Origin: Pseudomonas sp. RIT409
GTDB lineage: Bacteria; Pseudomonadota; Gammaproteobacteria; Pseudomonadales; Pseudomonadaceae
Assembly (NCBI RefSeq): GCF_003052515.2
Contig: NZ_QARE02000021.1
Span: 1 to 64,000 of the forward strand
DNA: 64,000 bases
Reading direction: 5' to 3'
Shown here: positions 34,518-43,735 of the stretch, in pieces
Layout: each line of letters begins with the position of its first letter
How positions within the stretch are numbered: position 1 is the stretch's first letter
The notes under the pieces: generated by a model
The model's database searches: none
The model's input: only the letters and a program-made list of their open reading frames with translations
Told to the model about the DNA's origin: nothing
Made by a program: the position numbers and the translations under genes

Positions 34518-36794
34518 TCAGCGCTGATCGAGGCTTTGGTAAAGCTCTTCTTCCTGGGCAAAGTGCAATGCGACGAGGGTGTCCAGGCGAATCAGCGTGT
34601 CGTGCACTTCGTCGACCCCAAAAACGTTGGGGTCCTTGACAAGGTCGGCGCTCATGCGTGATAGCAACCTGACCAGACGGAAAATCTCTCGATGGGAATG
34701 GCTGAGCGGGGCCAAAGGGTCGTGCCCGCGTAAATAGGCGATCAGGAAAGGGTGCAGCTTGCTTTCATCGTCGCGTTCATGGGGCACGAGTTGCCGCTCC
34801 AGCAAGTCGGTCAGCTCGCCCAGTTCCGATCTGGCCGTTTCGGGTGTCAACCGCCGGAAGTTATGACTCAACTGATCAAGCTTCTCCAGGACCTGCTTCA
34901 GATCAGTGTGGTCACTGGCCATCTGCTGCAGCCGCAAAGCGTCCAGCGCCGGTGTCGGTAGCCACCCCGGAGCACCGAGCGCACGCAGTGCGTTGAGGAT
35001 CACACCGACGTCGATGATCTCCTGCAGGATCGCGCCCGCCAGAGGGGGCAGATAGCCGACTGCGGCCACCAGCATCGCGACGGCAGAAAGGCCCATCCCG
35101 ACCAGCATGCTCTGGCGGGCGATACGACAGGAGCGTCCGGCAATTTTCAAGGCCTCCGCCACCCGATCCAGACGGTCGAGTAACACCACCACACCGGCAG
35201 CTTGTGACGCCGCGCCGGCGCCATTGGCCCCCATGGCCACCCCGACGTCTGCCGCTGCAAGTGCGGGAGCGTCGTTAATGCCGTCGCCGATCATCAACGT
35301 GATGCCTTGGGTTCGGCTTTTCTGCACAGCCTTGACTTTGTCCTCAGGACTCATGTCTGCCTGGACCTCGTCCACACCGGCAGCGATGGCGACCGATTGG
35401 GCAGTGGCCAGCCGATCCCCCGTGATCATGGTGACGCTTTGCGCGCCGAAGTGCCTGAAATTGCGTACGGCGGTGGCGGATTCTCGGCGTAATGGATCCG
35501 CGAAAAGAATGGCGCCTTGTAACGCATCATCCACCGTGATGAAGCTCGCGCCCAGGCCCTGATAATCCAGACGCATCAGCAGCGTCGATGACCAGGCGTT
35601 GCCGTCGCCGCTGACAAAGGCCAGCGTCCCCAATTTGATCCGGTGGCCGTCCAGGTACCCACTGATGCCAGCGCCGGGGGTCTCTTCTCGCATGGACGGC
35701 GTGCCCAACGGTTGTCCGGCACGCTCGGCAGCAGTGCTGATCGCAGATGAAACAGGATGGGAGGAGCCTTGGGCGAGCGACGCGGCCAGGCGCAGCAGGT
35801 CGTCGCGGCTGATGTCTCCCGATGTTTCGACGCTGTGTACCGACACATGGCCAGTGGTCAGGGTGCCGGTTTTGTCCAGCAGGATATGACGGGTCTGCGC
35901 GAGCGTTTCGAGTGTGGCGCCATCCTTGACCAGAATGCCCCGTCGCGCACAGCGCGAAATGCCTGACAGCAGGGCAATTGGAGCGGCCAGAATCAAAGGG
36001 CAGGGCGTTGAGACAACAATGACGGCCAGCGCGCGAAGCGGGTCTTTGGAAATTAGCCAGGCGCCACTGGCAAGTATCAGCGTGAGGGGAACCCACAGCA
36101 GCGCATAGCGATCCGCAGCGCGCATGAAGGGGGCGCGTGAGCGTTTGGCGCTTTCGGCCATACGCACGATGCCGGCGTACGTACTGTCTTTCGCGCTACG
36201 GGTAACTCGCAGGGCGAAGGACTCGCCAGCGTTGACGCACCCGCTGTTGAGCATCTCTTCGCTATGATGCACCACGGGAACGGGCTCGCCCGTCAGCGCT
36301 GACTCATCGATTGTGGCCGTGAGCGCCAGCAGTTGGCCGTCGAGAGGGATGACATCCCCCATGCGGACCATGATGGTGTCGGCAGGCATGATGCTTTCGA
36401 CCGAAACACGCCGGAGCGTGTCGCCGTCCTTTTTCAAGGCGAAGGCGGGGGCACGATCAATCAGGCGTTTAAGCTCACGCTCGGCGCGCTGTGAACTGAG
36501 GTACTCCAACGTACGTCCCGAAGCCAGCATGACGGCAATAACGGCAGCGACCAGATACTGAAGGAAGTACAACGCACCGGCGATCGACAGCAGTGCGGTC
36601 AGGTCAACGCCAATCTGTCCTTTGAGCAGATCGGCGATGACCTCCACCGCGAGTACCACGCCCATCAGGATGGACGCCGACGCCCAGATCCAGTGGCACA
36701 GCACCACGTCGCCGCTCGCATTGATCATGGCCCCGACAGCGAGGGCGGCGGACGATATCAGCAACAGTGCGGGATCGAAAATACTTCTGTTCAT
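34518..36794 (-). CDS. P1B-5-type metal ATPase with C-terminal hemerythrin domain
   Basis: A 758-residue metal-exporting P-type ATPase. The membrane metal site is TPCP (263-266), the phosphorylated Asp307 lies in DKTGTLTTG and the hinge is GDGINDAP (503-510). No N-terminal metal-binding domain is present. Residues about 625-758 form a hemerythrin-like domain with His and Glu ligands (His629, HE at 672-673, His681, HSH at 699-701, and HFAQEEE at 744-750). This architecture and the TPCP motif define the P1B-5 group, linked to Fe and Ni export and to O2-responsive control through the di-iron site. A terminator separates it from bon3, so it may have its own promoter. Confidence 0.9.
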   Translation of the reverse strand: MNRSIFDPALLLISSAALAVGAMINASGDVVLCHWIWASASILMGVVLAVEVIADLLKGQIGVDLTALLSIAGALYFLQYLVAAVIAVMLASGRTLEYLSSQRAERELKRLIDRAPAFALKKDGDTLRRVSVESIMPADTIMVRMGDVIPLDGQLLALTATIDESALTGEPVPVVHHSEEMLNSGCVNAGESFALRVTRSAKDSTYAGIVRMAESAKRSRAPFMRAADRYALLWVPLTLILASGAWLISKDPLRALAVIVVSTPCPLILAAPIALLSGISRCARRGILVKDGATLETLAQTRHILLDKTGTLTTGHVSVHSVETSGDISRDDLLRLAASLAQGSSHPVSSAISTAAERAGQPLGTPSMREETPGAGISGYLDGHRIKLGTLAFVSGDGNAWSSTLLMRLDYQGLGASFITVDDALQGAILFADPLRRESATAVRNFRHFGAQSVTMITGDRLATAQSVAIAAGVDEVQADMSPEDKVKAVQKSRTQGITLMIGDGINDAPALAAADVGVAMGANGAGAASQAAGVVVLLDRLDRVAEALKIAGRSCRIARQSMLVGMGLSAVAMLVAAVGYLPPLAGAILQEIIDVGVILNALRALGAPGWLPTPALDALRLQQMASDHTDLKQVLEKLDQLSHNFRRLTPETARSELGELTDLLERQLVPHERDDESKLHPFLIAYLRGHDPLAPLSHSHREIFRLVRLLSRMSADLVKDPNVFGVDEVHDTLIRLDTLVALHFAQEEELYQSLDQR

Positions 36795-36867
36795 GCTCGA
36801 CTCGCGCTGACGAGAAGTTGACCGCCAACCGTAGGGGGACAAACACGGGCGGGGATGCATGCAATGG

Positions 36868-36900
36868 AAAAAATCCCCCGTGGCCTTTCGCACGCGGGGG
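36868..36900 (-). terminator. Rho-independent terminator after bon3
   Basis: On the minus strand a GC-rich hairpin (CCCCCG-C-GTG pairing with CACGGGGG) runs into ATTTTTT. It lies about 115 bp after the bon3 stop and before the P1B-5 ATPase start. Confidence 0.7.
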
Positions 36901-37005
36901 TAACTCCATGCCCTTTGCTCGGGCGTTTTTTCAGCCCTTTGTAGACGGCCTTCTGGGGTGGACGTTTCGAGCGCAGGCAACTCGGCAGTCCTTTGCCGTG
37001 TTTCG

Positions 37006-37019
37006 TAGATCCGGATCAA
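37006..37019. promoter_or_regulatory. Weak FNR/Anr-like box at the bon3 3' end
   Basis: TAGATCCGGATCAA matches nine of ten consensus positions but overlaps the end of bon3 and lies 218 bp before the ATPase start, beyond a terminator. Its function is doubtful. Confidence 0.3.
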
Positions 37020-37663
37020 GCGACCTTCAAGTGATCTTCGATTTTGCGAACCCCGGGGACTGCCCAGACGGCGCGCTCGACCACGTCACGCTCATGCAGC
37101 ATATGCACCTGACCTTCGAGCGTGACGACATCGCCTGTGACCTGAACCCGGATTTGCTGGGCATCCACCTCGGCACGGCGTTCGAGCGCTTGCTCAATGC
37201 GATGCTTGATATCCGTGACGCTCAGACGCGGCCGCAGGGTCAGCATGTTGGTGACACCCACGACACCTTCTATTTTGTGCACTGCACGCAGAATCGAGTC
37301 TCTCTCGAACTGCCAGTCAACCTTGCCTTCAAGGTCGACCCATCCGGCCTGGACTTTGATCTTGATCGCGCCCTCCGGCAGGTTGGTGGTCCAACTGATG
37401 ATATGCGCGGCGCGCGCTGCAATCATGTCGTCCGTCGGCCTCATTGTCCCCTCGGGGCGAACCTCGATTTCTTCGGCGATGCCCCGTACTCCTTTCATGG
37501 TTTTCACGGCGCGCTCAGTCGCGATTTTTTGGGCGTACGTTGTCACATGGCCAGAGAGGGTCACGATGCCATTCTCGACGGTCACGCCGATGTGGGCGGG
37601 ATTAATGTCGGGGCGAAATTCAAGCTCGTCCAGAATGTTTTTGCGAAGGCTCAAGTCACTCAT
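37016..37663 (-). CDS. Triple-BON-domain protein 3
   Basis: The third 215-residue BON paralogue, with cores IVTLSGHVTTYAQK, WVDLEGKVDWQFE and VVTLEGQVHMLHER. It is closest to the second copy in its third domain (MLHERDVVERAVWAVPGVRK versus the ILHERDAIERTAWSVPGVRK of bon2). AAGGAG precedes the ATG. The Anr-like site at 37745-37758 is centred 88 bp upstream, and a strong terminator follows. Three nearly identical BON genes scattered over 12 kb indicate duplication within the block. Confidence 0.9.
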   Translation of the reverse strand: MSDLSLRKNILDELEFRPDINPAHIGVTVENGIVTLSGHVTTYAQKIATERAVKTMKGVRGIAEEIEVRPEGTMRPTDDMIAARAAHIISWTTNLPEGAIKIKVQAGWVDLEGKVDWQFERDSILRAVHKIEGVVGVTNMLTLRPRLSVTDIKHRIEQALERRAEVDAQQIRVQVTGDVVTLEGQVHMLHERDVVERAVWAVPGVRKIEDHLKVA

Positions 37664-37744
37664 GGCAGTGTCTCCTTGGCAGGAAGATGGGCGTATTTCC
37701 CTTCACGGGTGCCTGTTTTTGTACGCGCCTGCACCTCGGCCGTA

Positions 37745-37758
37745 TTGAGTTTTATCAA
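37745..37758. promoter_or_regulatory. FNR/Anr-like box upstream of bon3
   Basis: TTGAGTTTTATCAA, nine of ten consensus positions, centred 88 bp before bon3. Identical to the bon2 site. Confidence 0.75.
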
Positions 37759-37818
37759 TTCTTGGTCAACAAGACCGAACGTGCCGGGTAGTACACCGGC
37801 CAGAGACCCTCACGTTTT

Positions 37819-37832
37819 CTGATGTGCATCAA
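37819..37832. promoter_or_regulatory. FNR/Anr-like box upstream of the fused Mg ATPase
   Basis: CTGATGTGCATCAA, nine of ten consensus positions, centred 66 bp before the ATG of the fused ATPase. Confidence 0.75.
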
Positions 37833-37891
37833 GCGCGCACGCTCGCCATTGCCGATGATTCTGGCTTTACGGTGTCCATTGGGAGGCCTGC

Positions 37892-40800
37892 ATGGCTGCT
37901 GATACTGTCAGTCCAGAGATTCCTGGTACCGACCGGCTGGAAGAACCGCCGTTTAGCCGGTCCGCCCTTTGGATCACCTGGTTGCTGGGTGCGGCCACGC
38001 TGGCCGCAGTCATCGCAATGGCCTTGCACTTGAGCGACGTTGAATCGTTTATGACCCTCTTCATGAACGCCCAACCGCTCTGGCTCATTGCCGCAGTACT
38101 GGCGCAAAGCCTGACATACGTCGCCCAAGGGCAAATCTTTCGCACCGTGCTCGCACAGGGAGGCCAGGCGCTTACCCGCTGGCCGGCGATCCGACTCAGC
38201 CTGGTGAAATTGTTTGTCGATCAGGCTTTGCCCTCGTCAGGCATCAGCGGGGCGTTCGCCGTCGTAGCATTCTTCATCAGGCTCGGCCTGCCCAGGCCGG
38301 TGGTATTGGCATGCCTGGCGCTGGACCTGGCTGGCTACTTTCTCGCTTACGTGGCGTCGGTCGGGGTGGCCGTTCTGATCCTGATGGTGCAAGGCCATGC
38401 TTCTGCGCCCCTGGTTGCGGCCTGTCTGGCTTTCATCTGCGTTGGGTTGATTCTGGCGCTATCCGGACCGAGACTCGCGGGTAACCGATCATTGGCAAGG
38501 CGGATTCCAGGACAGCGTTTTGCCTTGGTGAGCAAGGCGCTGGCCTTATTGACAGGCGCCGATGTGCGGCTGGCCCGGAGTCGGCTGTTGTTGCTCCGCG
38601 TCACGCTCCTTGAGCTGGCGATCATCGTGCTGGACAGCGCCACGCTGTGGCTGCTGGTCTTGGCGCTGGGGGTATCCGCTCCCGCATTGGGGCTGTTCGC
38701 CGGGTTCATGGTCGCCAGTGTCGTACGCAGTGTAGGCATCATGCCGGGAGGGCTTGGCGCCTTCGAAGGCGTTCTGGTCGTCACGTTGCATTGGGCAGGC
38801 GTGGATCTGGCCGTGGCCTTGTCCGCGACTCTGCTGTTCAGAGGATTGACGTTCTGGCTCCCTATGGTACCGGGCCTCTGGATGGCACGTCGCGAATGGC
38901 TGCACGATGCGTCGCCAACGCGCACTCAACCTCAAGCCGACTACTGGAGCGGTCCGATCGAGCAGTTGTTCATCGACTGCAACAGCGCCCCCTCAGGTTT
39001 GAGCGACGAACAGGCCCGCGCGCGCCGACAGCCGTCAAACCACCCATTCAAGCAACGACCGCAAGGCTTCATGTCGCTGGCGCTCAAGCAACTCATGACG
39101 CCGCTGGTCTTGATCCTGATGACCGGGGCGATTATTGCGCTGGTCATCGGCGACTGGCTGGACGCCGCCATTGTCTGGTGCATCGTGGCGCTGAGCGCGG
39201 TGCTCAGCGCCTGGTACGAAAACCGCGCCAGCACGGCCGTCGAGCAATTGCGCAATAAAGTGGCGGCCCGTGCGACGGTAGTAAGAGACGGCAAATCGCG
39301 TGATGTGCCTGCCAGTGAAGTGGTGCCCGGCGATGTCATGCTGCTGAGTGCTGGCAGCCTGATCGCAGCGGATGGCCGTATCATCGAGGCAACGGACTGT
39401 TTCGTCAGCGAAAGTCTGCTCACCGGTGAGACCTTTCCGGTTGAAAAAATGCCCGGGCAAAGCGCACCGGATTCCAGCCTGGTCGATCGTCGTAACTGTG
39501 TGTTCATGGGGACTTCAGTGCGTAGCGGAACGGCTCGGCTGTTGGTAACGCGCCATGCAGAGGACAGCGAGATGGGGGCTATTGCCCATGCGCTGTCATC
39601 AAGACCCCCAGAAACCGAATTCGAACGCGGTCTTCGCCATTTCGGCGGTCTGCTGCTGCGCATCATGCTGGTGATCACGATTGTCGTGATGGGCACCAAC
39701 ATCCTCCTGCAGCGCCCGCCACTGGATACTTTGCTGTTCGCCATCGCATTGTCGATCGGCATGTCGCCAGAGCTGCTCCCGGCAATTTTGAGCATCACGC
39801 TGGCCAAGGGTGCCCAGCGCATGGCCGCCAAAGGGGTGATCGTGCGTCACCTCAATTCAATCGAGAACCTGGGTTCGATGGATGTACTGTGCACTGACAA
39901 GACTGGCACTCTGACCCGTGCTTTGGTGGTGCTTGACCGGGCCGTCGACGTCTGGGGTGTCGCAGACGCTCACGTGTTATTGCTGGCCACCCTCAATGCA
40001 ACGCTACAAACCGGCATGCGCAATGCCATAGATGACGCCATCGCTCTGGCGGGCAAAGACGTCGACGTATGGCCTGGCATCGTCAAGCGCGACGAAATTC
40101 CCTATGACTTCGTGCGCAAGCGGTTGAGCATCATCGTGGGTAACGTGCCGCACACGGGATGCCTGATGATCACCAAGGGCGCGGTCGAGACGGTGCTGCA
40201 AGTGTGCACGCACGCCCAGTTCCGGGGGCAGACCTGTGCGTTGGGGGCCGCCGAGCTCGCGGCCATCGGAGAACGGTTCGCGCAATGGAGCGAGCAGGGT
40301 TATCGCGTATTGGGTATCGCCAGCCGCGCGATGCCGGAGCAGCCGCACTACGGCAAGCAGGATGAGACAGGCCTGACTTTCCTCGGTTTTCTGCTGTTCT
40401 TCGATCCGCCGGAGCCCGAGATCAACGACACCCTGACCGCGCTGGAACGCCTGGGCGTGCAGGTGAAGATCATTAGCGGCGACAGCCACCTGGTCACACG
40501 TCATGTGGCCCAAGCGGTGGGGCTGCCGGATTTGCAAATGCTCACCGGCGCACAATTGATGCAGATGAAGGACGAGGCACTGATGAGGCTTGCGCCGACA
40601 ACGACCTTGTTCGCTGAAGTCGATCCCAATCAGAAGGAGCGGATCATCCGAGCGCTCCAGAAAACCGGGCACGTCGTAGGTTATCTGGGGGACGGGATCA
40701 ACGACGCGCCGGCTCTACAGACGGCGGATATCGGCATTTCCGTGGACCACGCGGCGGACGTCGCGAAACAGGCGGCGGACTTCGTCCTTTTGGAACATGA

Positions 40801-41491
40801 CCTGAACATCGTTCGGGAGGGCATCGAAGAGGGACGTCACACGTTTGCCAATACGCTCAAATACCTCTCGATTGTTTCCAGTGCCAACTTCGGCAACATG
40901 GTGAGCATGGCGCTGGCTTCGCTCGTTCTGCCGTTCTTGCCGTTGCTGGCCAAGCAGATTCTGCTGAACAACTTTCTGGCTGACATTCCCTCCATGAGCA
41001 TTGCCAGCGACAACGTCGATCGCGAGTGGGAGCGAACTCCGCATCGCTGGAACATGATTGATATCCGAAACTTCATGGTGGTCTTCGGGCTGGTCAGTTC
41101 GGTGTTCGATATGGCGACCTTCGGAGTGCTGTACTTGATGGTCGGAGTCGCGCCTGAACTGTTTCGCAGCGGCTGGTTCGTCGAGTCGCTGCTGACCCAA
41201 TTGCTGACGATCTTCATCGTTCGAACTTACAAACCCTTTTACCGCAGCAGACCCGCACGGTTGCTGCTGGTCAGTGCAGTGACCATTGCCGCCGCAACGG
41301 TCGCCTTGCCTTATAGCGTCGTCGGCCAGTGGTTTGGTCTGATTCCGCTCCCTGCGCAGTTGCTGCTGGCGGTATGGGCCGTCAGCCTGTTTTATGCAGC
41401 AGCGGCTGAGCTCACCAAGCGGGTGTTCTACCACCGCTCAGTCGCTGCGCTTACGCTGACGTCTGGACATACTTCCTCGAGCGGTGCTTGA
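37892..41491 (+). CDS. Lysyl-PG-synthase-like membrane domain fused to an MgtA-type ATPase
   Basis: A 1199-residue fusion. Residues about 25-340 form a polytopic domain of the lysylphosphatidylglycerol-synthase membrane family (PF03706, UPF0104-like), with SSGISGAFAVVAFF and GIMPGGLGAFEGVLVV. Residues about 345-1185 are a P3B magnesium-type P-ATPase: SIGMSPELLPAILSITLAKG, phosphorylated Asp669 in LCTDKTGTLT and the hinge GDGINDAPAL. MgtA proteins are normally about 900 residues without such a front part. The frame is open throughout, so the fusion is real in this sequence. GGGAGG precedes the ATG. An Anr-like box sits at -66. A coupling of lipid handling and Mg uptake is inference. Confidence 0.9.
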   Translation: MAADTVSPEIPGTDRLEEPPFSRSALWITWLLGAATLAAVIAMALHLSDVESFMTLFMNAQPLWLIAAVLAQSLTYVAQGQIFRTVLAQGGQALTRWPAIRLSLVKLFVDQALPSSGISGAFAVVAFFIRLGLPRPVVLACLALDLAGYFLAYVASVGVAVLILMVQGHASAPLVAACLAFICVGLILALSGPRLAGNRSLARRIPGQRFALVSKALALLTGADVRLARSRLLLLRVTLLELAIIVLDSATLWLLVLALGVSAPALGLFAGFMVASVVRSVGIMPGGLGAFEGVLVVTLHWAGVDLAVALSATLLFRGLTFWLPMVPGLWMARREWLHDASPTRTQPQADYWSGPIEQLFIDCNSAPSGLSDEQARARRQPSNHPFKQRPQGFMSLALKQLMTPLVLILMTGAIIALVIGDWLDAAIVWCIVALSAVLSAWYENRASTAVEQLRNKVAARATVVRDGKSRDVPASEVVPGDVMLLSAGSLIAADGRIIEATDCFVSESLLTGETFPVEKMPGQSAPDSSLVDRRNCVFMGTSVRSGTARLLVTRHAEDSEMGAIAHALSSRPPETEFERGLRHFGGLLLRIMLVITIVVMGTNILLQRPPLDTLLFAIALSIGMSPELLPAILSITLAKGAQRMAAKGVIVRHLNSIENLGSMDVLCTDKTGTLTRALVVLDRAVDVWGVADAHVLLLATLNATLQTGMRNAIDDAIALAGKDVDVWPGIVKRDEIPYDFVRKRLSIIVGNVPHTGCLMITKGAVETVLQVCTHAQFRGQTCALGAAELAAIGERFAQWSEQGYRVLGIASRAMPEQPHYGKQDETGLTFLGFLLFFDPPEPEINDTLTALERLGVQVKIISGDSHLVTRHVAQAVGLPDLQMLTGAQLMQMKDEALMRLAPTTTLFAEVDPNQKERIIRALQKTGHVVGYLGDGINDAPALQTADIGISVDHAADVAKQAADFVLLEHDLNIVREGIEEGRHTFANTLKYLSIVSSANFGNMVSMALASLVLPFLPLLAKQILLNNFLADIPSMSIASDNVDREWERTPHRWNMIDIRNFMVVFGLVSSVFDMATFGVLYLMVGVAPELFRSGWFVESLLTQLLTIFIVRTYKPFYRSRPARLLLVSAVTIAAATVALPYSVVGQWFGLIPLPAQLLLAVWAVSLFYAAAAELTKRVFYHRSVAALTLTSGHTSSSGA

Positions 41492-41506
41492 ACCAAGGAC
41501 AGTTCC

Positions 41507-42001
41507 TCAATCGTCACGTCGCCACGTGATGCTCAGGAAGAACGTGTCATCGTTATAGTGATAATGCGCCTCTCCCTTGAATGCATCCCTCAGGGCGTGG
41601 GCAATACGGCCCGCCAAATGCAGGCCTGTGGTACTGACGACCAGCTCACCGTTTTTCTCTTCGACGCTCATTAATCGTTCTAGGGCGTGCTCGGATTTTT
41701 CCAGCTTTTCAGCGTGGTAGACCAAATTGCTGATGGCGTCGCGGTGGACCGCCCAGAACTTACCCGAAAGGGTCACGACACCCGCGGGCATGTGCTCGGC
41801 GATGCGCCTGCAGGCGGGGCAGGTGACTTGGCGCGGTGCCTGCGTCAATGCTTCCGGCCGTCGCCATTTCCAATTGCCTGAGTAGTAGAACGCCTCGCAT
41901 CCAGGGCATATCGCGCTGCCAGTGAAACGTTGTGAGGCGAAGGGGTCATGGAATCTGGTTTTGAACAGCTTGTTTTTCTGGCTGTGCTGATATTTGGTCA
42001 C
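41507..42001 (-). CDS. BCAM0308-like zinc-ribbon protein
   Basis: A 164-residue protein with four cysteines in two pairs (CPGC and CPAC, about residues 32-64), suggesting a zinc ribbon. The C-terminal half (VVSTTGLHLAGRIAHALRDAFKGE) is mixed alpha/beta. It resembles the BCAM0308 family. I placed the start at a GTG 5 bp after GGGAGG; an ATG nine codons upstream is an alternative without a ribosome-binding site. Function unknown. It is convergent with the fused ATPase gene, 15 bp apart. Confidence 0.7.
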   Translation of the reverse strand: MTKYQHSQKNKLFKTRFHDPFASQRFTGSAICPGCEAFYYSGNWKWRRPEALTQAPRQVTCPACRRIAEHMPAGVVTLSGKFWAVHRDAISNLVYHAEKLEKSEHALERLMSVEEKNGELVVSTTGLHLAGRIAHALRDAFKGEAHYHYNDDTFFLSITWRRDD

Positions 42002-42116
42002 AACATCCTCCCAGCCTGCGACGCGCATCTGCCCAGGCTAACAGTTCATTGACCTGAAACGACCGGATTCAGGGAGCGCTCCATTGAAGCACCACAGCCT
42101 GCCGGCAGTTTGATTA

Positions 42117-43559
42117 ATGTCAGCTGATGGTGTGAACCATGGGCGGACGCTGGCACCCGCCCGCGAGAAGGTGTTGTCGGGTGCGACTCAGTTGGCCAAT
42201 GCGGTCAGGGTGACACTGGGGCCAGAATCCAAATCGATTCTCATGCAAAACAAATGGGGCGGTCCGACTGTATGCAATGACGGCGTCATCATCGCTAACA
42301 GGATTGATCTGCCTGATCCTGAAGAGAATCTGGGCGCCCAGATTCTGCGCGAGGCCGCTTGGCGCCGGGTGATGCCGTCGGCAACGGCACGAGTACGGCA
42401 ACAGTGCTGGCTCCTGCGATGCTTGCCGATGCGCTGGAAAAGTCGGCGTCGACGGTGTCGTGAGCATTGAGGAGTCGAAAACCATCGAGACTGTGGTTGA
42501 GATCATGGAGGGGATGCGTCTGGATCGCGGCTCTGTCTCCCCCTATTTCGTCACCGATCTGGAAAAAATGCAGGTTGAGCTCGACGAGCCTGATCTGCTG
42601 CTTTGCGACCCTAAGGTCGGCATTCTGAAAGACTTGCTAGGTTACTGGACATGACCGCCAAGAGCGGCAGACCGCTGGTGCTCATCGCCGAAGACATAGA
42701 AGGCGAAGCATTGAGCACGTTGGTCATCAATCACATTCGCGGGGTTTTGAAAGCGGTGGCGATCAAAGCCCCCGGTTTTGGCGACAGGCGCAGGGAGACG
42801 TTGCAGGACATCGCCGTACTGACAGGCGCGACCGTCGCGGCGGATGAGCTGGGTATCAGCCTTGAACAGTTTTCCCTGGACCAGTTGGGTCGGGCTCATC
42901 GAGTGATGGTGCAAAAGGACAGTGCATCGCTGATCGGTGGTGCGGGAAGCGATGAGGCGATCAACACCCGCAAGCAACAGATTCGCGCTCAGATCGACAA
43001 GACCAGCAGCGAATATGATCGTGAAAAACTACAGGAAAGGCTGGCCAGGCTGGCCGGAGGTGTCGCGGTAATACGCGTCGGTGCGCCCACTGAAGCAGAG
43101 ATGAAAATCCGCAAGGACGCGTTGGATGATGCGATTTCAGCCACGCGGGCAGCGATTGCCGAAGGCATTGTCGCCGGAGGCGGATTGGCGTTGCTTAAAG
43201 CCACGTCGGCAGTCCGGGCGGAACTTGCCGGGCACGAAGGTGATGTGCGCACCGGTCTGCAGATTGTATTGCGAGCACTGGAAACGCCTGCGCGGGTGAT
43301 TGCAGAAAACTCAGCGGTAGATGGCGGTGTCGTGGTCGCCCGGATGCAGGACGAGCCCGGTAACCAAGGTTTCGATGCAGCGACAAACCAGTACGTCGAC
43401 ATGTTCAAGGCCGGGATCGTGGATCCGGTCAAAGTGGTGCGCATTGCACTTGAAAACGCGGTCTCGGTCGCCAGCGTCGTGCTGCTGACCGAAGGCATCA
43501 TGACCGAGATTCCCGAACCGGCATCAGAGCCCGCTGAGAACGCGCCCTTCGCGTCATGA
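42117..43559 (+). pseudogene. groEL: Broken GroEL chaperonin paralogue
   Basis: Three readings in different frames together match GroEL. The first (from 42117) has ANAVRVTLGPES and ends near NLGAQILREAAW. A shifted frame continues GDAVGNGTSTATVLAPAML (about 42372-42440). A third resumes at GVVSIEESKTIETVVEIMEG (about 42450) and runs to LLCDPKVGILKDLL. The last (from about 42642) reads through to 43559, with DREKLQERLARLAGGVAVIRVG and a C-terminus lacking the GGM tail. About 65-70 residues between ALEKS and the GVVSIEES part are missing, in the intermediate-domain region. At least two frameshifts are present, so no functional ring subunit can be made. No groES is next to it. Confidence 0.88.
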
Positions 43560-43598
43560 CGTATTAACGGCGATTGATGCCATGGGGCTTGGGCGAGC

Positions 43599-43612
43599 TT
43601 GATAAGTATCAA
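43599..43612. promoter_or_regulatory. Perfect FNR/Anr box upstream of the phosphoribosyltransferase
   Basis: TTGATAAGTATCAA matches all ten consensus positions. The centre is 130 bp before the phosphoribosyltransferase ATG. Confidence 0.85.
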
Positions 43613-43735
43613 ATTCAGGTCGCAGCGCATATGGCATGTTGTAATTGTCCTGTGCAGCCCGGGGTTTGGTCTCGGTCAGGATGAGCCGCCATCACTGATC
43701 CCGTACCGTCATTGCCAGATTGCGCGAGGTGTCCA

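Noticed and set aside
42110..42123. TTGATTAATGTCAG, FNR-like site at the start of the broken groEL gene
   Set aside because: It overlaps the presumed start codon, so it cannot activate transcription of that reading frame in the usual way; two mismatches make chance likely.
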